Source: Rickettsiales bacterium (lineage in GTDB: Bacteria; Pseudomonadota; Alphaproteobacteria; Rickettsiales; JABCZZ01). From it: 64,000 nucleotides of DNA. Within the stretch, counting starts at the first letter, position 1, and each line of letters opens with the position of its first letter. Where the stretch lies: assembly GCA_035765535.1 (NCBI GenBank), contig DASTXE010000006.1:434001-498000 (forward strand). The letters are read 5' to 3'. The notes beneath the pieces were generated by a model. The model ran no database searches and was not told the origin of the DNA. It saw only the letters and a list, made by a program, of their open reading frames with translations. Shown one piece after another: positions 18,282 through 27,696 of the stretch. The position numbers and the translations under genes were made by a program.

Positions 18282-20108
18282 CTATGCTTCTGATGTAACA
18301 ACATAACGAGAGCGATGCAACTCATCTCTCTGTTTCTGTAATGCCTGTAACCGGTTAAAATTCTGTTCGGACGAGTCACGCTCCAGCGCGCCGCTCGCTT
18401 CCTTAATCTCATTATCCAGCTTTTTATCGCTATAGGCGCAGTAAGCCATCTCAAAAGCGCGCACTGCCGCCTCCGGGCTTTCCGCAGCTCCGCCGCGCAG
18501 CTTCGCCTGAACCACATTATTCTGCTGCAAGATAGTTTTTACCTTTTCACTAAATCCGCGTTCAGCAAGAGCGGCACAAAGCGCCGCATGCTCAACCCCT
18601 TGCGCGACCGAGCCTATTTCTAAAACAGCACAGCGTATTTTGTCAAGCACAGGTTGCGTGAAGTCCATATGCGCAAAATGCTCTTCGATGTCAGGATGAT
18701 GCAGCAAAAAAGGGTACTGTATCATCAATCCGGCAATCTCCTCTTCCAGCCGCCCCAGATGCGCTTCTGTGTCATTTTCATCCGGCAGAACGCCCGGTTT
18801 GACCGGCGGCAACACGGCTTTCGCGAATTTTCCGGGTCGCTTGAGCACGTTCATCTGTCCTTTAAAATAATCACGCAGATGCTGTTTTACAATAGTATCA
18901 GCCACCGCATCAGCCGTTTTCAGCAGATGCTGCTCCAGCATCGCCCGCTTTTCTGGCGTTTCTGTACCGATCTCCGTGACGGCGCTTTCCCACAGGAAAT
19001 GCGAAAGCACCTTGGACTGCGCCAGTAATGTGCGCATGGCGGAGGGCCCCGCCCGCTTAATAAGACTATCCGGATCATCTCCCCCGGTAAGACTCACCAG
19101 CCGCAGGCTATGGCCGGGTTTCAGTAATGGTATAGCGAGCTCAGCCGCCCTTTTCATGGCACGGGCACCGGCAGCATCCCCGTCCAGGCAGAAGATAGGC
19201 TCCGGCACTGCCCGCCACAGCAGCCTCAATTGCGGCTCCGTCACAGCCGTTCCCAACGGTGCCACCGCTGTCGTGAATCCGGCCTGATGGAGTGCAATCA
19301 CATCCATATACCCTTCCGCCACGATCATCGTATTCGTCTCACGCGCTGCCCTGCTGGCGATATCATAGGCAAACAACATTTCCCCTTTTTTAAAGATAGG
19401 GGTTTCCGGCGAATTCAAATATTTAGCCGCATGCTTGGATTGCTGGGAGGGTAATATTCGCCCGCCGAAAGCCACAATCACACCGCGCGCATTGCGGATC
19501 GGAAACATCAGACGCCCGCGAAAACGGTCATACGTTCTGCCGTCATCAGCCTTTGCAAGCAGCCCGGCCTCAATCAGCATAGCTTCGCTGATACCTTGTT
19601 TCATTAAAGCGGACTTCAATTCCTCACGCCCTGCCGGAGCATATCCCAGCCCGAACTGTTCCACCATCGCCGCGCCCAGAGCGCGATCCGCCAGATAATG
19701 CCGCGCCTCTTCGCCTCCGCGCGCAGAAAGCTGGTGCACGAACCACTTGGCCGCCAGCGCAACCGTATCCTCGATACTGTGACGCTTCTGCTCCTGCTGT
19801 TTGGCTTCACGCGTCATCTGCGGCACCTGCATGCCAACTTCACCCGCCAGCCGCTCCACCGCCTCTATATAGCTAATACCTTCATAATCCTTTATGAATC
19901 CAATTGCATCTCCGTGCGCGCCGCACCCGAAGCAATGGAAGAACCCCTTCTCGTCATTAACCGTGAAAGAAGGCGATTTTTCTTTATGGAACGGGCAAAG
20001 CCCATGAAATTCACGGCCATGCCGCTTCACAGGCATGCGTTTGCCAATGACTTGCGACAGGGGTGTATGGTGCCGCAGCCTTTCAATAAATTCCGATGGA
20101 AAGCGCAT
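18282..20108 (-). CDS. dnaG: DNA primase
   Basis: DnaG lays down RNA primers at the replication fork. The 608-residue protein has the CHC2 zinc-binding domain (CPFHKEKSPSF and FHCFGCGAHGDAIGF), the Toprim catalytic core (MIVAEGYMDVIALHQAG, LDGDAAGARA), and a helicase-binding C-terminal part. I chose ATG 20108, at MRFPSEFIERLR, where homologues begin; an in-frame TTG at 20126 is the alternative. No clear ribosome site is seen for either. It precedes rpoD by 22 bases. Confidence 0.94.
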   Translation of the reverse strand: MRFPSEFIERLRHHTPLSQVIGKRMPVKRHGREFHGLCPFHKEKSPSFTVNDEKGFFHCFGCGAHGDAIGFIKDYEGISYIEAVERLAGEVGMQVPQMTREAKQQEQKRHSIEDTVALAAKWFVHQLSARGGEEARHYLADRALGAAMVEQFGLGYAPAGREELKSALMKQGISEAMLIEAGLLAKADDGRTYDRFRGRLMFPIRNARGVIVAFGGRILPSQQSKHAAKYLNSPETPIFKKGEMLFAYDIASRAARETNTMIVAEGYMDVIALHQAGFTTAVAPLGTAVTEPQLRLLWRAVPEPIFCLDGDAAGARAMKRAAELAIPLLKPGHSLRLVSLTGGDDPDSLIKRAGPSAMRTLLAQSKVLSHFLWESAVTEIGTETPEKRAMLEQHLLKTADAVADTIVKQHLRDYFKGQMNVLKRPGKFAKAVLPPVKPGVLPDENDTEAHLGRLEEEIAGLMIQYPFLLHHPDIEEHFAHMDFTQPVLDKIRCAVLEIGSVAQGVEHAALCAALAERGFSEKVKTILQQNNVVQAKLRGGAAESPEAAVRAFEMAYCAYSDKKLDNEIKEASGALERDSSEQNFNRLQALQKQRDELHRSRYVVTSEA

Positions 20109-20190
20109 AAGGTTAATGGTAGGCAATAAGTCCGGTTACACTTTATATAGTGCAAACCCCTTCCATTTACAATGCGCGGCAACAAAAAGC

Positions 20191-20931
20191 ATGGCAAAAT
20201 TAAGGCTGGACATATTACTGGTTGATCGCGGACTGGCCGACACCCGCGCAAAAGCGCAGGCACTGATCGCCGCCGGCAAGGTCTATAGCAACGAAGTAAA
20301 ACTCGACAAGGCGGGCCATCCGGTGGCTGAAGATATTCCGCTCACCGTCCGGGAGGCCGAACACCCGTGGGTTTCGCGCGGCGGCATGAAACTTGCGAAG
20401 GGATTAGAATATTTCAATATAAATCCCAGTGGCTTAATTTGCCTTGATGTCGGCGCTTCCACCGGCGGATTCACGGATGTATTGCTGACTCATGGTGCGG
20501 CGAAGGTCTATGCGGTGGATGTCGGCCACGGGCAGCTGGACTGGAAATTGCGGCAGGATGCACGTGTCGTGGTGCTGGAAAAGACTAACGCACGGAGCCT
20601 CGACCACAATTTAATCCCGGATACCCCTGCCCTTATTGTCTGCGATGCGAGCTTTATCAGCTTGAAAACCGTGCTGCCTGCTTCGCTTACACTGGCAGCA
20701 AAGGACGCAGTCCTGATCGCGCTCATTAAGCCGCAGTTCGAAGTCGGCAAGGGCAATGTCGGCAAAGGCGGTGTTGTGCGTGACGAATCGCTACATAAGA
20801 TAGTATGTGAAGATATTGAGAACTGGCTCACAGAAACCATGGGCTGGAATGTATTGGGAATTACGGAAAGCCCGATCAAAGGCCCCAAAGGCAATACGGA
20901 ATTTTTAATCGCAGCCGCGCACAGTCATTAA
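20191..20931 (+). CDS. tlyA: TlyA-family rRNA (2'-O-)methyltransferase
   Basis: The 246-residue protein has an N-terminal S4 RNA-binding domain (about 1-60: RLDILLVDRGLADTRAKAQA) and an FtsJ-like methyltransferase domain with the SAM motif CLDVGASTGGFTDVLL and the catalytic-type lysines and aspartates of the fold. TlyA enzymes methylate rRNA and are often misnamed haemolysins. Start ATG 20191 is where the S4 domain begins. It diverges from dnaG over 82 bases that must hold both promoters. Confidence 0.9.
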   Translation: MAKLRLDILLVDRGLADTRAKAQALIAAGKVYSNEVKLDKAGHPVAEDIPLTVREAEHPWVSRGGMKLAKGLEYFNINPSGLICLDVGASTGGFTDVLLTHGAAKVYAVDVGHGQLDWKLRQDARVVVLEKTNARSLDHNLIPDTPALIVCDASFISLKTVLPASLTLAAKDAVLIALIKPQFEVGKGNVGKGGVVRDESLHKIVCEDIENWLTETMGWNVLGITESPIKGPKGNTEFLIAAAHSH

Positions 20932-21026
20932 AGCACGGAAATTATCCCACAAACTACATCCTCCAAATGTGATACCAATCCGCAGAAGCCCTTAGTTCTG
21001 CCGTACTAATCATTTACAAAAAAGTT

Positions 21027-21098
21027 TATTGCATCCTCCCGGCAATGCGCTAAATATCGTACCGCAATGCAATATACTCAATGTGAGGCCCGATCTTT
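21027..21098 (+). promoter_or_regulatory. Structured leader RNA candidate before serC
   Basis: TATTGCAT (21027-21034) can pair perfectly with ATGCAATA (21067-21074), extended by GT/AC after a mismatch. The loop holds CCTCCC (21035-21040), complementary to the GAGG ribosome site just before the serC ATG. A cis-acting serC RNA motif has been reported upstream of serC in alphaproteobacteria; position and organism fit, but I cannot check the consensus. Confidence 0.4.
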
Positions 21099-22259
21099 AT
21101 GAAACCTACCGCAAAACCCCAGAATCCCTGCTTTTCTTCCGGCCCCTGCGCCAAGCGTCCCGGCTGGTCGCTGGATGCGCTGAAGGACGGCGCTTTCGGC
21201 CGCTCCCACCGCGCCAAGATCGGCAAGAACAAGCTGGCTGACGTCATCGAACGCTCCAAAGCGGTACTGGGCATGCCGAAAGATTATGTGCTGGGCATCG
21301 TACCCGCTTCCGATACGGGCGCGATTGAAATGGCCATGTGGTCGCTGCTGGGCGAACGCGGCGTGGATGTTTTCGCATGGGAAAGTTTCAGCGCTACATG
21401 GGCTGCTGACTGCAAGAAGCAGCTCAAGCTGCAGGACCTGCGCGTATTCAATGCCGACTACGGCAAACTGCCGGATCTCTCACAGGCTGACTGGAAGCGC
21501 GACGTGGTGTTCACCTGGAACGGCACGACCTCAGGCGTAAAAGTGCCCAATGGCGACTGGATTCCGGCGAACCGTGAAGGTCTCGCAATCTGCGACGCGA
21601 CTTCCGCTGTATTTGCCATGGAAATGCCGTGGGACAAGCTCGACGTTGTCACCTGGTCCTGGCAAAAAGTCATGGGCGGCGAAGGTGCGCACGGTATGAT
21701 CGCACTGAGCCCGAAAGCCGTTAAGCGCCTCGAAAGCTACACGCCTGCATGGCCGCTGCCGAAGATCTTCCAGCTCGCTAAAGGCGGTAAGCTGATCGAA
21801 GGCATCTTCAAGGGCGAAACCATCAACACGCCTTCCATGCTCTGCGTGGAAGACGCGCTGGACGGTTTGAAATGGGGCGAAAAGCTCGGTGGCCTGAAAG
21901 CGCTTGTTGCACGTTCCAACGCCAACCTCGCTGCGATTGAAAACTGGGTAACCAAAGCAGGCTGGGCTGGATTCCTTGCGGAAACAAAGGAAACCCGTTC
22001 CAACACGTCCGTCTGCCTGAAGATTGTTGACCCGTGGTACACTGCATTGTCTGAAGACGAACAGGCTGCAGGTGCGAAGAAAATCGCAAGCCTGCTGGAA
22101 GCAGAAGGCGTTGCTTACGATATCGGCGCATACCGCGATGCACCGGCGGGCCTGCGTATCTGGGCTGGCGCAACGGTGGAAACCAGTGATATTGAAGCGC
22201 TGCTGCCGTGGCTTGACTGGGCTTACGCACAGGTAAAGCAGGAACGCAAAGCCGCATAA
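21099..22259 (+). CDS. serC: Phosphoserine aminotransferase
   Basis: SerC converts 3-phosphohydroxypyruvate to phosphoserine. The 386-residue PLP enzyme is of the long alphaproteobacterial form ([15 protein letters not shown], SRxKIGKNKL-like [13 protein letters not shown]). The PLP lysine is in [16 protein letters not shown], with [13 protein letters not shown] and [11 protein letters not shown] as flanking motifs. The ATG follows a GTGAGG site. serA follows after 98 bases that hold a strong palindrome. With serB at 7-8 kb, the complete pathway is present. Confidence 0.95.
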   Translation: MKPTAKPQNPCFSSGPCAKRPGWSLDALKDGAFGRSHRAKIGKNKLADVIERSKAVLGMPKDYVLGIVPASDTGAIEMAMWSLLGERGVDVFAWESFSATWAADCKKQLKLQDLRVFNADYGKLPDLSQADWKRDVVFTWNGTTSGVKVPNGDWIPANREGLAICDATSAVFAMEMPWDKLDVVTWSWQKVMGGEGAHGMIALSPKAVKRLESYTPAWPLPKIFQLAKGGKLIEGIFKGETINTPSMLCVEDALDGLKWGEKLGGLKALVARSNANLAAIENWVTKAGWAGFLAETKETRSNTSVCLKIVDPWYTALSEDEQAAGAKKIASLLEAEGVAYDIGAYRDAPAGLRIWAGATVETSDIEALLPWLDWAYAQVKQERKAA

Positions 22260-22301
22260 CACTTCCGCCATCTATAAAGGCCGAAGAAGCGAATAAGATG
22301 C

Positions 22302-22328
22302 GAAGGGAGATGAACTTCATCTCCCTTC
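22302..22328 (+). repeat. Perfect 13-bp palindrome between serC and serA
   Basis: The arms GAAGGGAGATGAA and TTCATCTCCCTTC are separated by one base, so as RNA they fold into an 11-12 bp hairpin. No T run follows, so it is not a typical terminator. The right arm's TTCATCTC (22316-22323) could also pair with GAGATGAA at 22338-22345, immediately before the serA ribosome site (AGGAAA). Confidence 0.75.
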
Positions 22329-22357
22329 ATAAAACATGAGATGAAGGAAACAAAACA

Positions 22358-23932
22358 ATGCCAAAAGTACTGATAGCCGACAAACTAAGCCCGCAGGCCA
22401 TTGAAGTGTTCAAGCAGAACAAAGTGGATGTGGATGTCAAAACCGGCATGACGCCGGATGAACTGCTGGCCGTGATCGACCAGTATGACGGGATCGCCAT
22501 CCGCTCCGCAACCAAAGTGACCGCTGCCGTGCTCGAAAAAGGCAAGAAGCTGAAGGTAGTAGGCCGCGCTGGCATCGGTGTCGATAACGTTGACGTCAAA
22601 GCCGCCACCGCTGCTGGCGTTGTAGTCATGAACACGCCGTTCGGTAACTCTGTTACTACCGCTGAGCATGCTATCTCGCTCATGATGTCCCTCGCACGTG
22701 AAATTCCGGCCGCGAATGCTTCCACCCATGCAGGTAAGTGGGAAAAGAACCGCTTTATGGGCGTAGAAATTTCCGGCAAAACGCTCGGTCTTATCGGCTG
22801 CGGTAATATCGGTTCCATCGTTGCCGACCGCGCACACGGCCTGAAGATGAAAGTGATCGCATACGACCCTTTCTTAAGCGCAGAAAAAGCTGAATCCATC
22901 CAGGTGGAAAAAGTGGAGCTGGACGAACTGCTGAAGCGCGCCGATTTCATCACGCTGCATACCCCGCTCACCGACTCGACCCGCAATCTCCTTAATAAAG
23001 ACACTCTGGCCAAGACCAAGAAAGGCGTTCGCATTATTAACTGCGCGCGCGGTGGCCTTGTGAATGAAGCCGACCTGAAAGCAGCTCTCGATTCCGGCCA
23101 TGTAGCAGGCGCAGCGTTCGACGTGTTTGAAACCGAACCTGCCAAAAGCAGCCCGCTGTTCGGCATGGACCAGTTCATTGCTACGCCGCATCTCGGCGCT
23201 TCCACGTCCGAAGCGCAGGAAAACGTTGCCGTGCAGGTGGCCGAGCAGATGTCAGAATTCCTGACGGTTGGCACCGTTACGAACGCGCTGAACATTCCGT
23301 CCGTTTCCGCTGAAGATGCACAAAAGCTGAAACCGTATATCAGCCTTGCGGGCCAGATTGGCAGCCTTGCCGGCCAGCTCGCTGAAAGCGGCATCAAATC
23401 CATCAAGATTCAGTATGAAGGTGCTGTCTCGACGATGAACACCAAACCGCTGACCGCTGTGGCGCTGGAAGGCCTGCTTTCCCCGCTGGTGGAAACCGTG
23501 AACATGATCAACGCTCCTGTTATTGCGAAAGAACGCAACATCGACGTCAGCGAAGTCAAGCGTGACCGCGCCAGCGACTACCAGACGCTGATTCGCATTA
23601 CGGTTGTTTCCGACAAACACTCCTACGAAGTGGCTGGCACGCTGTTTGCTTCCAAGCCGCGTCTCGTGGAAATCAGCGGCGTGAAGCTTGAAGCGGGTAT
23701 GGGCGCACGCATGCTGTATGTCAACAACGAAGACAAGCCGGGCCTGATCGGCAATCTCGGCAAGCTGCTGGGTGAAGCGAAGATCAACATCGCAAATTTC
23801 CATCTCGGCCGTAACGACGAGCGCAACGACGCTATCGCACTGCTCGAAGTGGATGATCCGGTATCGGCCGATCTCGTCGCGCAGATCAACAAGCTGCCGA
23901 GCGTGAAACAGGCTAAAGTACTGAACTTCTAA
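22358..23932 (+). CDS. serA: D-3-phosphoglycerate dehydrogenase
   Basis: SerA oxidises 3-phosphoglycerate, the first step of serine synthesis. The 524-residue long form has the substrate and NAD domains (about 1-315, with LGLIGCGNIGSIVADRA for NAD binding), the catalytic Arg in CARGGLVNE, and His in TPHLGASTSEAQ. An intervening ASB-like domain and a C-terminal ACT domain (about 452-524: MLYVNNEDKPGLIGNLGKLL) complete it, so feedback by serine is plausible. AAGGAAAC precedes the ATG by about 8 bases. It is co-oriented with serC. Confidence 0.97.
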   Translation: MPKVLIADKLSPQAIEVFKQNKVDVDVKTGMTPDELLAVIDQYDGIAIRSATKVTAAVLEKGKKLKVVGRAGIGVDNVDVKAATAAGVVVMNTPFGNSVTTAEHAISLMMSLAREIPAANASTHAGKWEKNRFMGVEISGKTLGLIGCGNIGSIVADRAHGLKMKVIAYDPFLSAEKAESIQVEKVELDELLKRADFITLHTPLTDSTRNLLNKDTLAKTKKGVRIINCARGGLVNEADLKAALDSGHVAGAAFDVFETEPAKSSPLFGMDQFIATPHLGASTSEAQENVAVQVAEQMSEFLTVGTVTNALNIPSVSAEDAQKLKPYISLAGQIGSLAGQLAESGIKSIKIQYEGAVSTMNTKPLTAVALEGLLSPLVETVNMINAPVIAKERNIDVSEVKRDRASDYQTLIRITVVSDKHSYEVAGTLFASKPRLVEISGVKLEAGMGARMLYVNNEDKPGLIGNLGKLLGEAKINIANFHLGRNDERNDAIALLEVDDPVSADLVAQINKLPSVKQAKVLNF

Positions 23933-23945
23933 CACCCTACCCGGT

Positions 23946-23977
23946 TCCGGCTCCACTGTTCATAATGTGGAGCCGGA
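23946..23977 (+). terminator. Hairpin terminator candidate after serA
   Basis: TCCGGCTCCAC and GTGGAGCCGGA form a perfect 11-bp stem with a 10-base loop, 13 bases after the serA stop. Only a short T run (TTT) follows a few bases later, so it may be a terminator of modest strength or a 3'-end stabiliser. Confidence 0.55.
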
Positions 23978-24024
23978 GCATTTCGCAGCTTGCTACCAGC
24001 CAAAGCCTGCGCTAATTTCTCCCC

Positions 24025-25047
24025 ATGATAAAAGAATTCATATCGCGTCTGGCCGGCGGTGAAGATTTAAGCCAGGAAGAAGCGACCCGTACATTCCAGA
24101 TTATTATGAATGGCGGCGCCACGCCTGCCCAGATCGCTGCCATATTAATGGGACTGCGCATAAAAGGTGAAACCGCTGCCGAAATCGCAGGCAGCGTAAT
24201 CACCATGCGTGCCAAGATGGAAACGCTCAACGCTCCGGAACATTGTATCGATGTCTGCGGCACAGGTGGCGATGCCTCACGTGAAAGCGGCAGCACATTG
24301 AACGTCTCTACCGCTGTCTCTCTTGTGGTGGCGGCCTGCGGTGTGCCGGTTGCCAAACATGGTAATAAATCCGTCTCCTCCTCCAGCGGTTCGGCAGATG
24401 TGCTGACGGCGCTGGGCGTCAATATTCAGGCGGGCAAAGACAAATCGGAAACAGCGCTGCGGGAGGCCGGAATATGCTTCATGTTCGCCCCGCTCTATCA
24501 CAAATCCATGCGAGATATTACTCCCGTGCGCCAGGAACTTGGTATCCGCACGCTCTTCAACCTTCTGGGCCCCCTCGCCAATCCGGCAAAACCTAAACGC
24601 CAGCTCTTAGGCGTATATGACCGGAAATTACTGCATCCGATGGCGACAGTCCTGAAAACCTTGGGCAGTGAAAAAGCCTGGATTGTGCATGGCAGTGACG
24701 GCATGGACGAGTTGACCATTTCTGGCCCTTCTCATATCTGCGAACTAAATGGCGATACTATCCGCTCTTTTAACATATCCCCGGAAGATGCGGGATTGGA
24801 ATGTGCCGCACCTGATGCGCTGAAAGGCGGCACGCCGGAACAGAATGCGCACGAATTATCATTACTGCTGACCGGCAAGCTTTCTGCTTACCGCGATATT
24901 GTGCTGCTTAACGCAGCCGCCGCCTTGGTCGTAGCGGATAAGGTAGCGGATATAAAGGCAGGTGCAGACCTTGCCGCAGAAGCGATCGACACCAGAAAAG
25001 CATTAGAAACGCTGGCCGAACTGGCACGGATTACCAACAGCAACTAA
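24025..25047 (+). CDS. trpD: Anthranilate phosphoribosyltransferase
   Basis: TrpD joins anthranilate to PRPP, the second step of tryptophan synthesis. The 340-residue protein has the glycine-rich PRPP site VCGTGGDASRESGSTLNVST, KHGNKSVSSSSGSADVL and FAPLYHKSM, plus VHGSDGMDELTISGP. Length and motifs are standard. No other trp gene is in the window. Its stop overlaps the convergent regulator gene by four bases. Confidence 0.96.
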   Translation: MIKEFISRLAGGEDLSQEEATRTFQIIMNGGATPAQIAAILMGLRIKGETAAEIAGSVITMRAKMETLNAPEHCIDVCGTGGDASRESGSTLNVSTAVSLVVAACGVPVAKHGNKSVSSSSGSADVLTALGVNIQAGKDKSETALREAGICFMFAPLYHKSMRDITPVRQELGIRTLFNLLGPLANPAKPKRQLLGVYDRKLLHPMATVLKTLGSEKAWIVHGSDGMDELTISGPSHICELNGDTIRSFNISPEDAGLECAAPDALKGGTPEQNAHELSLLLTGKLSAYRDIVLLNAAAALVVADKVADIKAGADLAAEAIDTRKALETLAELARITNSN

Positions 25048-26150
25048 GATACAGCATTATTATTCTGGCTGCGATATTCGCTTGGTGAAACGCCTGTAAT
25101 CTGTTTAAAAACCCGGTTGAAGGATGGAATACTGTTGAACCCGACCTCAAAAGCGATGGTGGTAATAGGGGTAGTTTCATCGGCCAGTCGCTGCTTGGCC
25201 TCTTCCACCCTGTAACCGTTCACCAGCATGCTGAAATTTTGCGAGAAGCATTTATTAATCGCCCGCGAAAGATTATTTTCTGTCACTGCCAGCTTTTTCG
25301 CGAGCATTTCACGGCTTAGATCCATCTGCCGGTAAAGCTTCTGCGACTCCATAATCTGTGTGACATCTTTCGCCAGCGCTTTGTCTTTTTCCGTTGTGAT
25401 CGTACTATCCACAATGGTCTCGGCAATAGTCGGTACACGCTCATAAGCGATTTCGAAGGAACGGTCGAACACGCGAAAGATATAAGTAAGCACGAGGTAG
25501 ATGAATCCCATGCGCACCACCGTACCGGCGATCTCTGCGCGCTGCAGGTCAAGATGCCCGCTGGCTTGCGCAAGCTTCATGGCCAGAATGATCAGATTCA
25601 GCACAATCAGCGATACGATGATCGCATACCGATCACGAGCCTGGTAGGAATTAGTCTCCTCTGCCCGCCCCAGACGGTTATAAAGTGCAATCGTCAGCAG
25701 GAAGATCATTCCCGCGCTGAAAACTTCATAGAGCTGACGAAAAACAAAGGGAGCGGCACAGAGATTATCGTGAATACAGATTTCTGAGCCGCTATAAAAT
25801 GTCGTCGCATAATCGATCGAGCTACCTCCCACCAGAGGTATGGTCAGCACAGCCCAGTAAACAAGGGCCGGAATATCACCGGTAATAAACGTAATAATCA
25901 GCAGAAAACTGAAGGCCGTCATCGTGCTCTTGCCCGTCACGAGCGCCTGCTGCAGCCAGGGACCGAACCCCAGCGTATCACCCAGCGGAAGAATGAAGCT
26001 GCAAGCCAGCGCCACGAAATAAAGCACCGGCACGATGATCTTGCTGAAATTACGCGCTGTCACCAGCAGGAAAAAGATAATGAACAGACACGGCCCAAGC
26101 GCCATCAATTGCAGTGCCTGGTACCAGTTCAGTAAATTACCTTCCATCAT
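25044..26150 (-). CDS. Membrane-anchored AraC-family transcriptional regulator
   Basis: The 368-residue protein has six to seven hydrophobic segments in residues 1-235 and an AraC-type double helix-turn-helix DNA-binding domain at about 265-365 (LAKKLAVTENNLSRAINKCF and the second helix pair ITTIAFEVGFNSIPSFNRVF, then GVSPSEYR). Membrane-embedded AraC regulators sense envelope or extracellular signals directly. Its ATG overlaps the stop of the preceding helical-repeat gene (ATGA), so it belongs to the same operon as that gene and the permease. The target is not known; the operon itself is the first candidate. Confidence 0.8.
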   Translation of the reverse strand: MMEGNLLNWYQALQLMALGPCLFIIFFLLVTARNFSKIIVPVLYFVALACSFILPLGDTLGFGPWLQQALVTGKSTMTAFSFLLIITFITGDIPALVYWAVLTIPLVGGSSIDYATTFYSGSEICIHDNLCAAPFVFRQLYEVFSAGMIFLLTIALYNRLGRAEETNSYQARDRYAIIVSLIVLNLIILAMKLAQASGHLDLQRAEIAGTVVRMGFIYLVLTYIFRVFDRSFEIAYERVPTIAETIVDSTITTEKDKALAKDVTQIMESQKLYRQMDLSREMLAKKLAVTENNLSRAINKCFSQNFSMLVNGYRVEEAKQRLADETTPITTIAFEVGFNSIPSFNRVFKQITGVSPSEYRSQNNNAVS

Positions 26151-26848
26151 GGCTCGTCGCCTTGCCGTATCTTTTCCATTTTCTTCAGCCGCTCTTCGAC
26201 GAAATACGTCATGAAGCGGAGTTCCGCAGGCGGGATGTTTTTAGAATTTTTCTCAATATCTTCGATGATATGATAGGCATCATCCATCTCGCCGCGCTTT
26301 TCATGCACGAAGGCAGGAAGCTGCCGCACCCAGTAAGGAGCATTATACGCATGTTCCAGCGGTTCCGCCATCTTTAATGCAAGATCGTTATCCTTGAGCT
26401 TGTGCTGGGCAAGGTACACTGCCTGCGCCAGCCACCAGTATTTCTGCTCCGGCCTGTAAGAAGAATATTCATAAAGATAATCGATAACATATTTCACATC
26501 CGGCACATATTGCGTCTGGCTGAAATAATAGCTCGCGATAAACGGCATATAATCGGACTGGTTATTCAGGCTCTCAAGCAGCATGAACCAGGCATAAAGT
26601 TTCTGGAAATCATATTTATAAAGCTCAGTGAAACGCCCGAACGTATCGCCCGCATTCTGGATATCCAGCGCCAGCAGGCGGAAATAAAACTCCTCATCGC
26701 CGAAAGAAAGCGCCTTGACCGCTGTTCTGCCTGGAACATCAGGCACGATATCCATCTCCGGCAAACGGTTATGCGTCATTCCCCAGAAGCCTACCTGCAA
26801 CCCGAAGAAGACCAGCAACAAGCTATATCTGCGCAAAAAACTCATCAT
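26147..26848 (-). CDS. Membrane-anchored helical-repeat protein, unknown
   Basis: The 233-residue protein has one N-terminal signal anchor (about residues 6-24) and then an all-helical, Tyr- and Asp/Glu-rich region that looks like degenerate TPR repeats (for example YWWLAQAVYLAQHKLKDNDL and PAFVHEKRGEMDDAYHIIED). No named family is recognised. The ATGATG at 26848 lies 2 bases after the permease stop, and its own stop overlaps the AraC gene start. It is probably a periplasmic partner of the permease. Confidence 0.65.
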   Translation of the reverse strand: MMSFLRRYSLLLVFFGLQVGFWGMTHNRLPEMDIVPDVPGRTAVKALSFGDEEFYFRLLALDIQNAGDTFGRFTELYKYDFQKLYAWFMLLESLNNQSDYMPFIASYYFSQTQYVPDVKYVIDYLYEYSSYRPEQKYWWLAQAVYLAQHKLKDNDLALKMAEPLEHAYNAPYWVRQLPAFVHEKRGEMDDAYHIIEDIEKNSKNIPPAELRFMTYFVEERLKKMEKIRQGDEP

Positions 26849-26850
26849 AA

Positions 26851-27609
26851 TTAAAACTGCCTGCGGCGGAAATCCACAACGGTTGCCAGCAGCAGCAACG
26901 CTATAACCGCCACCGCCTGCGCCACAAGAAACTCCCATTCGCCCACCTGTTTAAGCCCATAAATAAGCCAGTCGCTGCGCGCAAAGAAATCAAGCCGCGG
27001 AACGATCGCTGTTATCATCTTCAATATCTTGCCAGGAGCGCCGCTCAGCCAGCCGCTTTTGGAATCTGCGTCGATAATCGCCAGAAAGAAACCTGCCAGA
27101 CGGGCAAATGCATAAAACCCCATGCTTGCAAGCGTAGAGGTAACGGCACTGCGAAGCGTGAAAGAAGCAAATAATGCAATCGTCACCACAAGCCAGCATT
27201 CTACCAGAAGACTTACACCCCAGAATATAAACCCCTTCATGTTCATAATCCCCTGCACGGCAACAAGCCCAAGCATCGGAATGGTCAGCAAAGTCGCCAC
27301 AGCGCCAAATCCCAGCCAGTATGAGAATACAAGATTTGTCCGTGTAATGGGGCGGGAAAGAAAAACGTCGATTTCCTTACTATCGAAAGCACTGCGCACA
27401 TGAAAGCAGGCGAAGATGATAAGTCCGATAACCACGACGCCGCGAACGGCAGCGCTTGTAAAGGAAACCGTCATCTCCTGATTCTCTATCAGCGCTGTTC
27501 CACCAAGCATATGCGCAATTAGCGTGCAGACCAGAATACCGAGCATCAACATGCTAAACAGCCAGTCACGCAGCGCTGTCAGAAGAATATACTTCACATT
27601 GGTAAGCAT
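26851..27609 (-). CDS. ABC-2-like transporter permease subunit
   Basis: The 252-residue inner-membrane protein has six predicted helices. A cytoplasmic segment, FDSKEIDVFLSRPITRTNLVFS, resembles the coupling region of ABC-2 type permeases (sharing the 'RPISR' style motif of export permeases). No ATP-binding subunit is next to it: upstream on the same strand is the secretin gene, 87 bases away. The ATPase must be encoded elsewhere, if this is a working transporter. It leads a three-gene overlapping unit. Confidence 0.65.
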   Translation of the reverse strand: MLTNVKYILLTALRDWLFSMLMLGILVCTLIAHMLGGTALIENQEMTVSFTSAAVRGVVVIGLIIFACFHVRSAFDSKEIDVFLSRPITRTNLVFSYWLGFGAVATLLTIPMLGLVAVQGIMNMKGFIFWGVSLLVECWLVVTIALFASFTLRSAVTSTLASMGFYAFARLAGFFLAIIDADSKSGWLSGAPGKILKMITAIVPRLDFFARSDWLIYGLKQVGEWEFLVAQAVAVIALLLLATVVDFRRRQF

Positions 27610-27696
27610 AATGCGTCACACGGTTCTTAAGCAACCGCCCTCTTATGGAAAAGCTGTTTCGCTAATATTGGAAAATCTGCCACTGCATTCCCGCCC

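Noticed and set aside
22327..23406. A 359-codon minus-strand open frame opposite serA
   Set aside because: serA motifs cover the same bases; the antisense product is Ser/Ala/Thr-rich without any recognisable motif.
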